Assembly (NCBI RefSeq): GCF_004522175.1
Contig: NZ_SDEB01000004.1
Coordinates: forward strand, 1-64,000
Source: Paracoccus ravus
Lineage (GTDB): Bacteria; Pseudomonadota; Alphaproteobacteria; Rhodobacterales; Rhodobacteraceae
DNA: 64,000 nt
Direction: 5' to 3'
The position numbers were made by a program, and so were the translations under genes. Every line of letters starts with the position of its first letter. The first letter of the stretch is position 1. This document shows positions 8,303 to 18,948 of the stretch, one piece after another. Under the pieces are notes generated by a model. That model had not been told where the DNA came from. It saw only the letters and a list, made by a program, of their open reading frames with translations, and did not search any database.

Positions 8303-9699
8303 CATTCGACTATGATCTGTTCGTGATCGGCGGCGGCTCGGGGGGCGTGCGCGCCGCCCGGATCGCGGCCAGCGAATATGGCGCGAAAGTGGCCTTGGCC
8401 GAGGAAAGCCGCATGGGCGGCACCTGCGTCATCCGGGGCTGCGTGCCGAAAAAGCTGATGATCTTCGCCTCGCAAGCGGGGGCGATGGCCGCCGAGGCGC
8501 GGGGCTATGGCTGGACCACGGCAAATGCCGGGCCCTTCGATTGGGCGATGTTCCGCCAGAAGCTGGACGCCGAACTGACGCGTCTGGAAGGGGCATATAC
8601 CGGCGGCCTCGTCGCGGCGGATGTCGAGATCCACAAGAGCCGCGCGCGTCTCGCCGATGCCCATACGGTCGAGCTGGCCGATGGCCAGCGCTTCACCTCC
8701 AAGCATATCCTGATCGCGACGGGCGGCCATCCGCAGCGCCCCGGCATCGAGGGCGAGGAACTGGGACTGGTCTCGGACGATCTCTTCCTCATGGAGAAAG
8801 TGCCGGGCCGTGCTCTGATCATCGGCGGCGGCTTCATCGCCTGCGAATTCGCCACCATCCTGCAGGGCATCGGGGCGGAAACCGTCCTGAGCTATCGCGG
8901 CGATGCGGTGCTGCGCGGCTTTGATGGCGGAATGCGCGAGAAGGCGACCGAGCAACTGCGCCTGATCGGCGTCGATCTGCGCCTGAATTCGAGCCCCGTC
9001 CGGCTCGAGCGGCAGGACGAGGCGACGCTGGTCGAATTCGCCGATGGCAAGCAGGAGAGCTTCGACGCGGTGTTCTTTGCGACGGGACGTGTGCCCAATA
9101 CGGGCGGATTGGGCCTCGAAGAGATCGGCGTCGGCTTGGGCGAGCGCCGCGAAATCCTCGTCGACGAATGGTCGCAGACCGCAGTGCCCTCGATCTTCGC
9201 GGTGGGCGATGTCACCGATCGCGTGAACCTGACCCCGGTCGCGATCCGCGAGGGCCACAGCTTCGCCGACACGATCTTCGGCGCGAAACCCCGCAAGGTC
9301 GATCACCGGCTGGTCGGGGCGGCGGTCTATCTGCGTCCCCATGAAGTCGCCTCGATCGGTCTGACCGAAGAAGAGGCGGCGGCCAAAGGTCCGCATGAGG
9401 TCTGGGAGGCCAGCTTTCGACCAATGCGCTCGCTTTTCGCGGGCTCGGAAATCCGCGTGATCATGAAATTTCTGGTGGATGCCAGCACCCGGAAGGTCAC
9501 CGGCTGCCATATCTTTGGTCCCGATGCCGGCGAGATGATCCAGTTGATCGCGATCCCGATGGGGATGGGTGCGACCAAGGCCGATTTCGACGCCGCCATC
9601 GCGGTGCATCCGACCTTGGCCGAAGAACTGGTGACGATGCGCAAGCCAAGCCGCTATATTGGTGGGGCGCATCCTGACAAAACCGTTGGCGCGGCTTGA
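8299..9699 (+). CDS. gor: Glutathione-disulfide reductase
   Basis: Flavoprotein of the class I pyridine nucleotide-disulfide oxidoreductases, 466 residues, reducing GSSG with NADPH. Visible: FAD-binding GGGSGGVRAAR, the redox-active disulfide GGTCVIRGCVPKK (Cys43 and Cys48), a second Rossmann GxGxxA-like element (IGGGFIACEFA), the FAD-contacting FAVGDVTDR, and the C-terminal AVHPTLAEELVTM block with the catalytic His-Glu pair. Its ATG overlaps the rpiA stop; coupling to rpiA fits with pentose phosphate NADPH supply, which is an inference. Confidence 0.95.
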   Translation: MTFDYDLFVIGGGSGGVRAARIAASEYGAKVALAEESRMGGTCVIRGCVPKKLMIFASQAGAMAAEARGYGWTTANAGPFDWAMFRQKLDAELTRLEGAYTGGLVAADVEIHKSRARLADAHTVELADGQRFTSKHILIATGGHPQRPGIEGEELGLVSDDLFLMEKVPGRALIIGGGFIACEFATILQGIGAETVLSYRGDAVLRGFDGGMREKATEQLRLIGVDLRLNSSPVRLERQDEATLVEFADGKQESFDAVFFATGRVPNTGGLGLEEIGVGLGERREILVDEWSQTAVPSIFAVGDVTDRVNLTPVAIREGHSFADTIFGAKPRKVDHRLVGAAVYLRPHEVASIGLTEEEAAAKGPHEVWEASFRPMRSLFAGSEIRVIMKFLVDASTRKVTGCHIFGPDAGEMIQLIAIPMGMGATKADFDAAIAVHPTLAEELVTMRKPSRYIGGAHPDKTVGAA

Positions 9700-9759
9700 T
9701 TTTTGCGCCTTCGGCCCCAATTGGAACCTGAAACGACGAGCAGACGAGGCAAGAGAGGC

Positions 9760-10965
9760 ATGGCGGGACAAGGCCCTTGGGGCGGCGGAGGAGATGACGG
9801 CAAGGGTGGCAAAGAGCCACCCCAAGGGGGCCAGAGGCCCTGGGGCAATGCCGGGGGCAACAAGGGTGAGGACCCGCGCGGCGGCCCGCGCCGTGGCGAC
9901 CAGATGCACGAGATCGAGGATCTCATGCGCAAGGGACAGGACCGCCTGCGCGTGTTGATGGGCGGCAAGGGTGGCGGCGGTCCGCGCGGCAATGGCAATG
10001 GCCCGCGCCGTCAGGCCGGCCCGCAGATGACCAAGGGCAGCTGGGGCCTTGTCGCTCTGGGCGGGTTGGCTTTCTGGGCCTTCATGTCCCTATACACCGT
10101 GAATCCTGAAGAACGCTCGGTCGAGCTTCTGTTCGGCCGTCCCTTCGCCACCGGCGAAGAGGGCCTGAATTTCGCGCCCTGGCCGGTCGTGCGCGCCGAG
10201 GTCGTCTCGGTATCCAGCGAACGCACCACCGAAATCGGCACCGGCCGCGCCGGACCCATGGATAGCGGGCTGATGCTGACCCGCGACCAGAACATCGTGG
10301 ACATGGCCTATCAGGTGGTCTGGAACATCTCGGACCCCGAGAAATACCTGTTCAACCTTGCCGATCCCGAAGACACGATCCGCGCCGTGGCCGAATCCGC
10401 GATGCGCGACATCGTGGCGCGCTCGGAACTCGCGCCGATCCTGAACCGCGACCGCGGCACCATCGGCGAGGATCTGAAGCTTGCCGTGCAAAATACGCTC
10501 GACGCCTATGAGGCCGGTATCAACGTGGTCCGGGTCAACCTTGACCGCGCCGACCCGCCGCGCGAGGTTATCGACAGCTTCCGCGAGGTGCAGGCCGCAC
10601 AGCAGGAACGCGACCGTCTTGAAAAAGAGGCCGATGCCTATGCCAACCGCGTGCTCGCCAATGCCCGAGGCGAGGCCGCGGCCGTGATCGAACGCTCGGA
10701 AGCCTATCGCGCCGATGCCGTGAACACCGCCGAGGGTGAGGCCGCGCGCTTCAACTCTGTCTATGACGAGTATGTCAAGGCACCGGACGTCACGCGTCGC
10801 CGCATGTATCTGGAAACGATGGAGAAAGTCCTGGGCGGTGTGAACAAGGTCATTCTTGATGGCGAAGCCGGTCAGGGTGTCGTGCCCTATCTGCCGCTGG
10901 ACCAACTGCGCAGCGGTGCCCAGCCCGCCACGAATGCCAATACGACGAGCGGGGGGAACCAGTGA
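9760..10965 (+). CDS. hflK: FtsH protease activity modulator HflK
   Basis: Membrane-anchored SPFH/band 7 protein that with HflC surrounds FtsH and tunes its proteolysis. The 401-residue product has the usual Gly/Pro-rich cytoplasmic N-terminus (about 1-90), one transmembrane segment (GLVALGGLAFWAFMSLY), a periplasmic band 7 domain (NPEERSVELLFGRPF onward) and a helical region rich in Ala, Glu and Arg. ATG 9760 follows AAGAGAGG at the right distance; an in-frame start at 9703 lacks this. The stop overlaps the ATG of hflC. Confidence 0.94.
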   Translation: MAGQGPWGGGGDDGKGGKEPPQGGQRPWGNAGGNKGEDPRGGPRRGDQMHEIEDLMRKGQDRLRVLMGGKGGGGPRGNGNGPRRQAGPQMTKGSWGLVALGGLAFWAFMSLYTVNPEERSVELLFGRPFATGEEGLNFAPWPVVRAEVVSVSSERTTEIGTGRAGPMDSGLMLTRDQNIVDMAYQVVWNISDPEKYLFNLADPEDTIRAVAESAMRDIVARSELAPILNRDRGTIGEDLKLAVQNTLDAYEAGINVVRVNLDRADPPREVIDSFREVQAAQQERDRLEKEADAYANRVLANARGEAAAVIERSEAYRADAVNTAEGEAARFNSVYDEYVKAPDVTRRRMYLETMEKVLGGVNKVILDGEAGQGVVPYLPLDQLRSGAQPATNANTTSGGNQ

Positions 10966-12059
10966 TGAACCGTGCAATTTCCATTCTGGTTCTGCCCTTT
11001 GTCGCGGTCGTGGCGCTTTTGATCATGGCCTCGGTCTATATCGTCGATGTGCGTGAAAAGGCGCTGGTCATGCGCTTTGGCGAGGTCGTCGATGTGCGCG
11101 AAAATCCTGGCCTTGGCCTGAAGGTTCCGTTCATCGATCAGGTCGTGCGCTATGACGCGCGAATCCTCGGCATTCCGACGCCGCCGATGGAGGTCACGCC
11201 GCTCGATGACCGCCGTCTGGTCGTCGATGCCTTCGCGCGCTGGCAGATCACCGATGTCGTGCAGTTCCGCCGCGCGACCGCCGCAGGTGGCATCCAGTTC
11301 GCCCAGCAGCGTCTGGCAGATATCGTGACCAACGCGATCCGTCAGGTCATGGGTTCGGTGCCCTCGACCACGGTGCTTTCGGATGACCGCACGCCGCTGA
11401 TGAACCAGATCCGCGATCTGGCCCGCGCCAATGCCGAGGATCTGGGCGTGCGCGTCATAGACGTGCGCCTGACCCGCACCGACCTGCCCGAGCAGAACCT
11501 GACCGCGACCTATGCCAGGATGCGCGCCGAGCGCGAACGCGAGGCCGCCGATGAGATCGCCCGCGGTGGCGAGGCCGCGCAGCGCGTCCGCGCCGCAGCC
11601 GACCGCACCGTGGTCGAGCTGACCTCGGAGGCCCGCAAGAAGGCCGAGATCGTGCGCGGTGAGGCGGATGCCCGCCGGAACGCGATCTATGCCGAGGCCT
11701 TTGGCCGCGATCCCGAATTCTTTGCCTTTACCCGGGCGATGACCTCCTACGAGCGTTCGCTGAAGGCGGATAACAGCTCGATGGTGATCAAGCCCGAAGG
11801 CCAGTTTTTCGATTATCTCCGCGATGACGGCGCGGACAGGGCAAATCCGGTCCCGGCGGCCCCCGCCGCGGCTCCGACCGAGCCCTCTCCCGAACCGGCG
11901 GCCGAACCCGCTGCCGACGAGCCCGTCGCACCCGAGGCGACCAATCGTGAAGGCCAGCCTCTGGGCGAGAATGCCGGGGTTAAACTGACGCCGTTGCCGG
12001 AATCGCTCGCCCCGCCGCCGCAGCAGGAAAGCGTGGTGCCGGCCGCGCCGGTCGAGTAA
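10965..12059 (+). CDS. hflC: HflC protease modulator with long Pro/Ala/Glu-rich C-terminal tail
   Basis: Partner of HflK in the FtsH-regulating complex, 364 residues. An N-terminal transmembrane helix (ILVLPFVAVVALLIMASVY) precedes the band 7 domain (REKALVMRFGEVVD to about residue 210) and a coiled-coil-like segment with ERERE and AAQRVRAAADR. The core ends near FFDYLRDDGA (about residue 285-290). Beyond it lies an extra tail of roughly 75 residues made mostly of Pro, Ala and Glu, which is longer than the HflC proteins I know. The start ATG overlaps the hflK TGA. A strong terminator follows immediately. Confidence 0.92.
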   Translation: MNRAISILVLPFVAVVALLIMASVYIVDVREKALVMRFGEVVDVRENPGLGLKVPFIDQVVRYDARILGIPTPPMEVTPLDDRRLVVDAFARWQITDVVQFRRATAAGGIQFAQQRLADIVTNAIRQVMGSVPSTTVLSDDRTPLMNQIRDLARANAEDLGVRVIDVRLTRTDLPEQNLTATYARMRAEREREAADEIARGGEAAQRVRAAADRTVVELTSEARKKAEIVRGEADARRNAIYAEAFGRDPEFFAFTRAMTSYERSLKADNSSMVIKPEGQFFDYLRDDGADRANPVPAAPAAAPTEPSPEPAAEPAADEPVAPEATNREGQPLGENAGVKLTPLPESLAPPPQQESVVPAAPVE

Positions 12060-12070
12060 GGATCCGACGG

Positions 12071-12099
12071 AAAAGGGGCGCGGTCTGCGCCCCTTTTTT
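12071..12099. terminator. Bidirectional rho-independent terminator between hflC and the transglutaminase gene
   Basis: Stem GGGGCGC (12075-12081), loop GGTCT, stem GCGCCCC (12087-12093), then six T. The AAAA before the stem gives a short U run on the other strand, so it may also end the minus-strand transcript, whose last codon adjoins the T run. Confidence 0.85.
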
Positions 12100-13088
12100 C
12101 ATTCCGACCCGGCCACGCTCTCGGTTTCGCGCCGCGATCTGGCGCGGGCTTTCGCTCCCAGATCAAGCGCCAGTGGCATCCAGGAGGGTGTCTGGCTCTG
12201 GACCTGCAAGGGCGCCTCTTCGATATCGACGCTATGCGTGCCCGTCTGGCCGCCATCCAGTCGCATCATCCCGGTGACCGGGGCGACATCGTCGTAATCG
12301 CGACCAAAGCCGATATCGATATGGTCACCCAGCGCGAAACAGGCATTGGTCGGGTCGTAATCTATCCATCCGGCATCGGCCCCACACCAGGCCCGGACCC
12401 AGGCATGGCTGGCATCTGCGCCCACCAGCCGAGGCTGGCCGGGCGGGGGCAGGGTGCGCAGATAGCCCCCGACATAGGCCGCCGGAATCCCCAGGCTGCG
12501 CAGGCCCGAGACCATGATCTGGGCAAAGTCCTGGCAGACCCCGCGCCCGAGCCGGAAGGCTTCCTCCGGCGGGGTGTTCACATCCGTGGCCTTGGCGTCG
12601 AATGTCATCTCGCGATGCAGCGCAAGGCCGATGCGTTCGAGGGCTTCGCGAGCGGTCGCCGCCCCATGGCTGGCTTTTGCCGCAAAATCCGCGATCTCGG
12701 GAGTGGTGGGGATGCGGGGCGTCGCGGCAAGGAAATGATGCGGCGAGCGGGCGTCAAGGCCGCGATGGCCTGCAATCTCGGTCGCAAGCCGCTTGAGCGG
12801 TGCCGAAATATCCAGCCCGATGCCATGCGCGAGGCGTTGCACATCCGCCTCGAGGATCAGTTCCAGGTCGGAAATCCCGGCTGGCATCACCAGTTCGATC
12901 ACCCGCGTGCCAAAGAAATCCACGAATTCGCGTGTCTCGACCGGGTCGGGATCGATGCGGATGCTGGCGCTCTGGACGGATTGCGTGCCCGGAATCGTCG
13001 CGGGCAGGATCCGGAAAAGCTGCCGCCCGGCCCCTGTCGGCCGCTCGAAGTCATAACGAAAGGCGATCTGCATCCGATAGGCGGTCAT
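12099..13088 (-). CDS. Transglutaminase-like protein (short, third gene of ATP-grasp cluster)
   Basis: A 329-residue predicted cysteine peptidase or acyltransferase of the transglutaminase-like superfamily. An N-terminal beta-rich domain (about 1-90) precedes the papain-like core. The triad is visible: Cys in GRGVCQDFAQIM, His in DASHAWVRAW, Asp in WIDYDPTNACF. The start ATG at 13088 overlaps the stop of the ATP-grasp/alpha-E gene upstream, so the three genes at 12.1-18.8 kb form one coupled operon. In the Anbu-type operons described in the literature, such proteins accompany an ATP-grasp ligase and alpha-E protein; the substrate is unknown. Confidence 0.9.
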   Translation of the reverse strand: MTAYRMQIAFRYDFERPTGAGRQLFRILPATIPGTQSVQSASIRIDPDPVETREFVDFFGTRVIELVMPAGISDLELILEADVQRLAHGIGLDISAPLKRLATEIAGHRGLDARSPHHFLAATPRIPTTPEIADFAAKASHGAATAREALERIGLALHREMTFDAKATDVNTPPEEAFRLGRGVCQDFAQIMVSGLRSLGIPAAYVGGYLRTLPPPGQPRLVGADASHAWVRAWCGADAGWIDYDPTNACFALGDHIDIGFGRDYDDVAPVTGMMRLDGGQTGTHSVDIEEAPLQVQSQTPSWMPLALDLGAKARARSRRETESVAGSE

Positions 13089-15502
13089 CGCAGATAGCCT
13101 TCGGTCAATAGCTCGGACAGGGCGGAAATATTCTCGGTCAGCGCCGAAAGCTGGAGGCTGTCGAGGGTTTCGGGACTCCCGGTCGCGATCTCGGTGCGAC
13201 AGCGCAGCACGGCGCGGGCGAGGGCGGAATATTCGCCATGCATGACCCCGCCGGGTAATTCGGTGACCTGTCCGAACATCTGGTCCAGTTGGTAGCGCAG
13301 CGAACGCGGGTTCATCGGATCGAGCAGAAGCAGGTCGATCACCGTCTCGCGCGTGGTCGCAATGGCAAAGCGCTGACGGTGGATCATCACGCTGTCGCCC
13401 AGTTCGACGCAAAGATCCAAGCCGCCATGAGGCGCATCCGGACCCGTGAGCGCGGCGACGCTGGCGGTGGTGCCGAGGGCCCGCTCATGCAGGCGGCCGA
13501 GCGTCAGGAAACGCCACCCCTCCACGCGATACATGTTTTCGTGGACGAGACCCGAAAAGCCGGCGAGTTTGCGCAGGATCGCCGAAAGGCCGCGTGCCGC
13601 GTCATCTCCGGACCTGACCCGGCCTGCGAGCAGCTTGGCGGTCTTTTCCAGATCAGCCAAGGCCGACCACCCATCGGTCGAGAAACGGTCGCGAACCTGC
13701 CCCGCGCTGGCCACGGCAGCCGAAAGCGTGTCGATCAGGCCCTGCGGGATCGGGTGATCCGGCGTCACGCCGTAATCCTCCAGAAGCGCGTCCAGGGCGA
13801 GCTGGAGCGGCTCCGCGCCGCGCCCGCTTTCGGCCTCGCGGATATGACGGGCGCGCAGGATGCGGGTGATCTGTTCGGTCCGCTCGACGTAGCGACCCAT
13901 CCAGAACAGGTTGTCGGCGGCGCGCGAGGGCAGGGTGGCGGGCGCGCTACGACGATAGGGGCCGCGATGCGCGGGGGCCATGGTGACGGCCGGGACCTCG
14001 GTTTCGCTGACGATCCAGACATCGGCGGCCGCCCCGCCGCGCTGCATGGCCAGCGCGGTCGGGTCCTCGGTCGCGCCGATCCGCGCGAAGCCGCCGGGCA
14101 TGACCTGCCAGCCATCGGCGGTGCGGGCCAGAAAGACCCGCAGGCTGAAGGGGCGGGGCACGATGCGCCCGTCGATCAGGGCGGGCGTCGTGGAAAGGCT
14201 CACGGTTTCCTGCGCGACAAGCGCTGCACCCGCGCGTGCCAGCAGATTCGCCAGGGCATCTGGCTGCATCCCCCCGGCAAGAAGCGGCGGCGCGTCGCTG
14301 TCAAATGGCAGGCCCATGTCCAGCGCGCGGCTCAGCGCCATGCGCTCGGGGCGGGCCAGAACCTCGCGCCGCTCATCCGCGCCGCCAAGCCACCAGGTGG
14401 CGATATTCGGCATGGCAAGCGGCTGCCCGGTCAGCACCGGTGAAAGCTTGGGCATGAAGGCCATCATGGCGCGCGGCTCAAGCGCGCCCGAACCCAGCGC
14501 GTTGAGCATGGTCAGCCCGCCGCTGCGCAGCGCCGAGACCATGCCGGGGGTGCCGATCCGCGAGGCCGGGTTCAGTTCCAGCGGATCGACATAATCCCCG
14601 TCCATCCGCCGCCAGAGCAGGTCCACGGGGCGAAGGCCGGAGATGGTGCGCACCATCAGGTGGTCGTTCTCGACCACGAGATCGTCGCCCTGGACCAAGA
14701 GAAATCCCAGATAGCGCGCAATCCATGCCTGTTCGAAATAGGTCTCGTTCCAGGGACCGGGGGAGAGGATGGCGATCCGGGCGTCGCGATCCTCGCGCGC
14801 GGCGATCAGGTGGTCGCGGAAATCACGAAAGAAACCGGCAAGGCGATGCACATTCTGCGCGGCATAAAGATCTGCAAAGGCGCGCGAGGTGGCGACACGG
14901 TTCTCAAGCGCATAGCCCGCCCCTGATGGCGCCTGCGTCCGGTCCGACAGCACCCACCATTTCCCCTGTGGACCGCGTCCGATCTCGAAGGCGATGAAAT
15001 GCAGATAATGCCCCATGCGGGGGGGAATGCCGACGACCGGGCGCAGCCATTGCGGATTGCCCGCCACCAGCGATGGCGGCAGATGCCCCTCGGCCACCAG
15101 ACGGTTCGGGCCATAGAGATCGGCCATCACCATTTCCAGCAATTCGGCACGCTGAATCAGCCCGGCGCTGATTGCCTCCCAATCCGTCTCGGACATGAGG
15201 ACCGGAAGATGGCTCAGCGGCCAGGGCCGCTCGATGGATGTGCCGCCGCCGTATTGCCGGTAAAACACGCCCGAATCGCGCAGATACTGGCTGGCGCGTC
15301 CAAGCGCACGGATCAGCTTGTCCGGTTCGAGAGATTGAAGATGTTCAAGAAGCGGCAGCCAGAGGGGGCGGATGCGTCCGTCCGGGTCCAGCATCTCGTC
15401 GGGAACGCCGGGCAGGCGCGCATAGCTGTCCATGCCCAGCACGGCACGCCGGGGCGGGTTGGCGAAAGTCTCGGTTCCGGCGGGTTCCATGCCTGGAATC
15501 AC
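13085..15502 (-). CDS. Circularly permuted ATP-grasp ligase fused to an alpha-E domain
   Basis: An 805-residue two-domain protein. The first ~480 residues match the circularly permuted type 2 ATP-grasp family ([17 protein letters not shown], the [12 protein letters not shown] block, [14 protein letters not shown], and the [10 protein letters not shown] and FMPKL segments), predicted to form amide bonds with ATP. From about residue 525 the alpha-E domain follows, marked by [18 protein letters not shown] and later VHENMYR and [11 protein letters not shown]. These two are often separate genes, so the fusion is notable but known. The GTG at 15502 overlaps the stop of the DUF2126 gene (GTGA); ATG at 15490 is an alternative start. 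Confidence 0.9.
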   Translation of the reverse strand: MIPGMEPAGTETFANPPRRAVLGMDSYARLPGVPDEMLDPDGRIRPLWLPLLEHLQSLEPDKLIRALGRASQYLRDSGVFYRQYGGGTSIERPWPLSHLPVLMSETDWEAISAGLIQRAELLEMVMADLYGPNRLVAEGHLPPSLVAGNPQWLRPVVGIPPRMGHYLHFIAFEIGRGPQGKWWVLSDRTQAPSGAGYALENRVATSRAFADLYAAQNVHRLAGFFRDFRDHLIAAREDRDARIAILSPGPWNETYFEQAWIARYLGFLLVQGDDLVVENDHLMVRTISGLRPVDLLWRRMDGDYVDPLELNPASRIGTPGMVSALRSGGLTMLNALGSGALEPRAMMAFMPKLSPVLTGQPLAMPNIATWWLGGADERREVLARPERMALSRALDMGLPFDSDAPPLLAGGMQPDALANLLARAGAALVAQETVSLSTTPALIDGRIVPRPFSLRVFLARTADGWQVMPGGFARIGATEDPTALAMQRGGAAADVWIVSETEVPAVTMAPAHRGPYRRSAPATLPSRAADNLFWMGRYVERTEQITRILRARHIREAESGRGAEPLQLALDALLEDYGVTPDHPIPQGLIDTLSAAVASAGQVRDRFSTDGWSALADLEKTAKLLAGRVRSGDDAARGLSAILRKLAGFSGLVHENMYRVEGWRFLTLGRLHERALGTTASVAALTGPDAPHGGLDLCVELGDSVMIHRQRFAIATTRETVIDLLLLDPMNPRSLRYQLDQMFGQVTELPGGVMHGEYSALARAVLRCRTEIATGSPETLDSLQLSALTENISALSELLTEGYLR

Positions 15503-18500
15503 AGGCCCATGGGGCGGCGCAGGTCAAGCGTCATGGGAAATTCCGGCGAGATTCGCTCGGACTGTGGCCGGAAGGCGTGGCCGGTGGTGTGGCCATTGGG
15601 CTGGAAACGGGCGAGGCGGCGGGCCTCGGCCTCGTTGCCATTGACCGGGAAAGTGTCGTAATTCCGCCCGCCGGGATGGGCGACGTGATAGGTACAACCG
15701 CCCAGCGAGCGGCCCGACCAGGTGTCCCAGATGTCGAAGGTCAGCGGTGCATCGACACGCAGCACCGGGTGGATCGCGGATGCGGGCTGCCATGCCTTGA
15801 AGCGCACGCCCGCCACGGCCTCGCCCGTGCCGACGGAATGCAGCGGCACGCGGCGGCCATTGCAAAGCAGCTGGTAACGGGAGGGTTCCGCGGTGGTCAG
15901 CTTGACCTGCAACCTCTCGGTGGAACTATCGGTATAGCGCACCGTGCCGCCGATCGCGCCGGTTTCGCCAAGGACATGCCAAGGTTCGAGGGCCTGGCGC
16001 AGTTCGAGATGCGCGCCCTCATATTCGACCTCGCCGCAGAAGGGGAAGCGGAACTCGCGGCTGGCCTCGAACCATTCCTCGCTCAGATCGAAGCCGTGGC
16101 TCCGCAGATCGGCCAGCACGTCGCGGAAATCCTGCCACAGGTAATGCGGCAGCATGAAGCGGTCATGCAGCATCGTGCCCCAACGGCTGAGTTCGCCCTT
16201 TGCGGGACTGGCCCAGAAGCGCGCGATCAGCGCCCGGATCAAAAGCTGTTGGGCCAGGCTCATGCGGGCATCGGGCGGCATCTCGAAGCCGCGGAACTCG
16301 ATCAGCCCGAGCCGCCCGGTCGGGCCGTCGGGGGAGTAAAGCTTGTCGATGCAGATCTCGGCGCGATGGGTATTGCCGGTCACATCGGTCAGCATATTGC
16401 GCAGCAGGCGATCGACCAGCCAAGGCTGGGGTGGCATGCCTTCGCCGGGCGCGGGGATCTGGGCCAGCGCGATCTCCAACTCGTAAAGCGCGTCATGGCG
16501 GGCCTCGTCGATACGCGGGGCCTGGGAGGTCGGGCCGATGAACAGGCCCGAAAAGAGGTAGCTCAGCGAGGGATGCCGGTTCCAATGCAGGATCAGGCTC
16601 GCCAGCAGGTCGGGCCGGCGCAGGAAGGGGCTGTCCATCGTGGTCTGGCCGCCGATGACGATATGGTTGCCGCCGCCCGTGCCGGTATGCTTGCCGTCGA
16701 TCATGAATTTGTCCGCGCCAAGACGGGACTGGCGGGCCTCCTCGTAAACCGCCGTGGTGATATCGACGCAATCCTGCCAGTTCCGGGCGGGGTGGATATT
16801 CACCTCGATCACGCCGGGATCGGGGGCGACGCGGATCACGTTCAGACGCGGGTCATGCGGCGGGGCATAGCCCTCGATGTGGATTTTCAGCCCCAGGCGC
16901 AAAGCGGCGGCCTCGGCGGCATGCAGGAGGTCGAGATAGTCTTCCAGCATCGTCACCGGAGGCATGAAGACGCAAAGCCGCCCGTCGCGCGGCTCGACCG
17001 ACAGGGCGGTGCGGACGAAGCCGTCTATCTCGACCGGGCTCTGGGCTTGCTGGGGCTGCGCGGGGCTTGCCGGAACAAAGCTCGCCATGGGCTGCGATTT
17101 CCGCGTCGGCTCGATCTCTCCGGGGGGTGGTAGGTCGGGGCGGTCGATGGTCGGGTCCATCGGATTGACATAGGGATATTGCCCCTCGGTCAGATGGGGC
17201 AGGCCGGTCAGCGGCAGGCGGTAGCCGACCGCGCTGTCGCCCGGCACGAGGAACATCTGCCCGCGCCGCAGCCGCCAGCGCTCGGAATGCCATTTCCGCT
17301 TGCCCGCGCGACCCTGCCAGGGCTGCACCGGCAGGACGAAGCCGACCGGCTCGGTCAGGCCGCGATTGAAGACGGTGGCGAGGCGGTGGCGTTCCTCGGG
17401 GTCCTTGAGCTTGGAATTCTCGGGGGTGACGTTTTCGGGCAGGTTCGCTTCCTTGACCAGCCATTCGGCGGGGTCCTCATAGGCGGGCATGACATTCTGC
17501 TGCGGCACGCCCAATTCCCCGGCGATCTCGCGCAAAAGTTCCTGCGATTGCAGGGGGGTCGCGTGCTGGTCCACGCCCTCGGCGGCGATCAGGTCGGGGT
17601 TCTGCCAGACCGGCTGGCCGTCGCGCCGCCAGTAAAGCGAGAAGGTCCAGCGCGGCAGGCTCTCGCCCGGATACCATTTGCCCTGACCGTAATGCAGGAA
17701 GCCGCCCGGCGCGAAGCGGCTGCGCAGGCGGCGGATCAGCGTATCGGCGAGCGCGCGTTTCTGCGGGCCGACGGCGGCGGTGTTCCACTCGGCGCTTTCG
17801 AAATCGTCGATCGACACGAAGGTCGGCTCGCCGCCCATGGTCAGACGCACATCGCCTACCTGCAATGCCGCATCGACCTTTTGGCCAAGCGCGTTCAGGT
17901 CGTCCCACGCGTCGTCGCTGAAAGGCTTGGTGATGCGCGGATGCTCGGCCACGCGGCGGATCTGCATGTCGAAGTCGAACTCGGTCTTCGCGATGCCGGA
18001 ATAGCCGCCGCTGATCGGCGCGGCATTGCGGTAATGCGGGGTCGCGGCCAGCGGGATATGGCTTTCCCCGGTCAAGAGCCCCGAGGTCGGGTCCAGCCCG
18101 ATCCAGCCCGCGCCGGGGATATAGACTTCCGCCCATGCGTGAAGGTCGGTGAAGTCGTGATCCGTGCCCGAAGGCCCGTCCAGCGCCTCGAGATCCGGCT
18201 TCAGCTGGATCAGATAGCCCGAGACAAACCGCGCGGCAAAACCCAGATGGCGCAAGACCTGCACCAGAAGCCAGCTTGAATCGCGGCACGAGCCGCTGGC
18301 GAGGGTCAAGGTCTCTTCGGGGCTCTGCACGCCGGGCTCAAGGCGGATGGTGTAGTTCACCAGTTGCGAGATGCGGGCATTCAGCCAGACGATGAAATCG
18401 GTGGTGCGGCTCTTCTCGCGGGGGATGCTGTCCAGAAGCTTTTGCAGGCCCGGCCCCGCAGGCTCGGGCTGGCGATAGATCGCGAGATCCTCGACGAGGT

Positions 18501-18825
18501 CCTCGGGATAGGTGAAGGGCCAGAACTCGGCGCTGTCCTCGGTGAAGAAATCGAAAGGATTATAGACGGTCATGTCCGCGACCAGATCGACCTCGATCTT
18601 CAATTCGCGCACCGGCTCGGGAAAGACGAAACGGGCGAGCCAATTGCCGAACGGGTCAAGCTGGTGGTTTACGAAATGCCCGCCGGGGCTGACCTTCAGC
18701 GCATGCGAGATCACGCGGGTGCGCGAATAGGGCGCAGGGCGCAGGCGGATGATCTGGGGGCCGAGAATGACGGGCTTGTCGTATTTGTAATGGGTCAGGT
18801 GATAGATGCTGGCCTTGATCGACAT
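15499..18825 (-). CDS. Large transglutaminase-like protein with DUF2126 region
   Basis: A 1108-residue protein, first gene of the coupled three-gene cluster. The N-terminal part (about 1-280) is a bacterial transglutaminase with its beta-sandwich ([17 protein letters not shown] at the start), the catalytic Cys in [14 protein letters not shown], His in [10 protein letters not shown], and Asp in GLDPTSG. The remaining ~800 residues are DUF2126, containing the [10 protein letters not shown] motif and the [12 protein letters not shown] segment that recalls a glutamine-synthetase/amidoligase-like active site. Predicted role: peptide-bond hydrolysis or transfer linked to amide-bond formation. No signal peptide is seen. 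Overlaps the next gene by four bases. Confidence 0.92.
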   Translation of the reverse strand: MSIKASIYHLTHYKYDKPVILGPQIIRLRPAPYSRTRVISHALKVSPGGHFVNHQLDPFGNWLARFVFPEPVRELKIEVDLVADMTVYNPFDFFTEDSAEFWPFTYPEDLVEDLAIYRQPEPAGPGLQKLLDSIPREKSRTTDFIVWLNARISQLVNYTIRLEPGVQSPEETLTLASGSCRDSSWLLVQVLRHLGFAARFVSGYLIQLKPDLEALDGPSGTDHDFTDLHAWAEVYIPGAGWIGLDPTSGLLTGESHIPLAATPHYRNAAPISGGYSGIAKTEFDFDMQIRRVAEHPRITKPFSDDAWDDLNALGQKVDAALQVGDVRLTMGGEPTFVSIDDFESAEWNTAAVGPQKRALADTLIRRLRSRFAPGGFLHYGQGKWYPGESLPRWTFSLYWRRDGQPVWQNPDLIAAEGVDQHATPLQSQELLREIAGELGVPQQNVMPAYEDPAEWLVKEANLPENVTPENSKLKDPEERHRLATVFNRGLTEPVGFVLPVQPWQGRAGKRKWHSERWRLRRGQMFLVPGDSAVGYRLPLTGLPHLTEGQYPYVNPMDPTIDRPDLPPPGEIEPTRKSQPMASFVPASPAQPQQAQSPVEIDGFVRTALSVEPRDGRLCVFMPPVTMLEDYLDLLHAAEAAALRLGLKIHIEGYAPPHDPRLNVIRVAPDPGVIEVNIHPARNWQDCVDITTAVYEEARQSRLGADKFMIDGKHTGTGGGNHIVIGGQTTMDSPFLRRPDLLASLILHWNRHPSLSYLFSGLFIGPTSQAPRIDEARHDALYELEIALAQIPAPGEGMPPQPWLVDRLLRNMLTDVTGNTHRAEICIDKLYSPDGPTGRLGLIEFRGFEMPPDARMSLAQQLLIRALIARFWASPAKGELSRWGTMLHDRFMLPHYLWQDFRDVLADLRSHGFDLSEEWFEASREFRFPFCGEVEYEGAHLELRQALEPWHVLGETGAIGGTVRYTDSSTERLQVKLTTAEPSRYQLLCNGRRVPLHSVGTGEAVAGVRFKAWQPASAIHPVLRVDAPLTFDIWDTWSGRSLGGCTYHVAHPGGRNYDTFPVNGNEAEARRLARFQPNGHTTGHAFRPQSERISPEFPMTLDLRRPMGL

Positions 18826-18948
18826 GGTCCGTCCCGCTTCCTGTTGCCTTTGGAATTGCTAACAGCGCGGCATTGCGATTGGGAACGGCTGCCCGGCTCG
18901 GAACGGGCCGACCGGGCAATCTTGCCTAAAATTTCAGCAAGAACGGGT

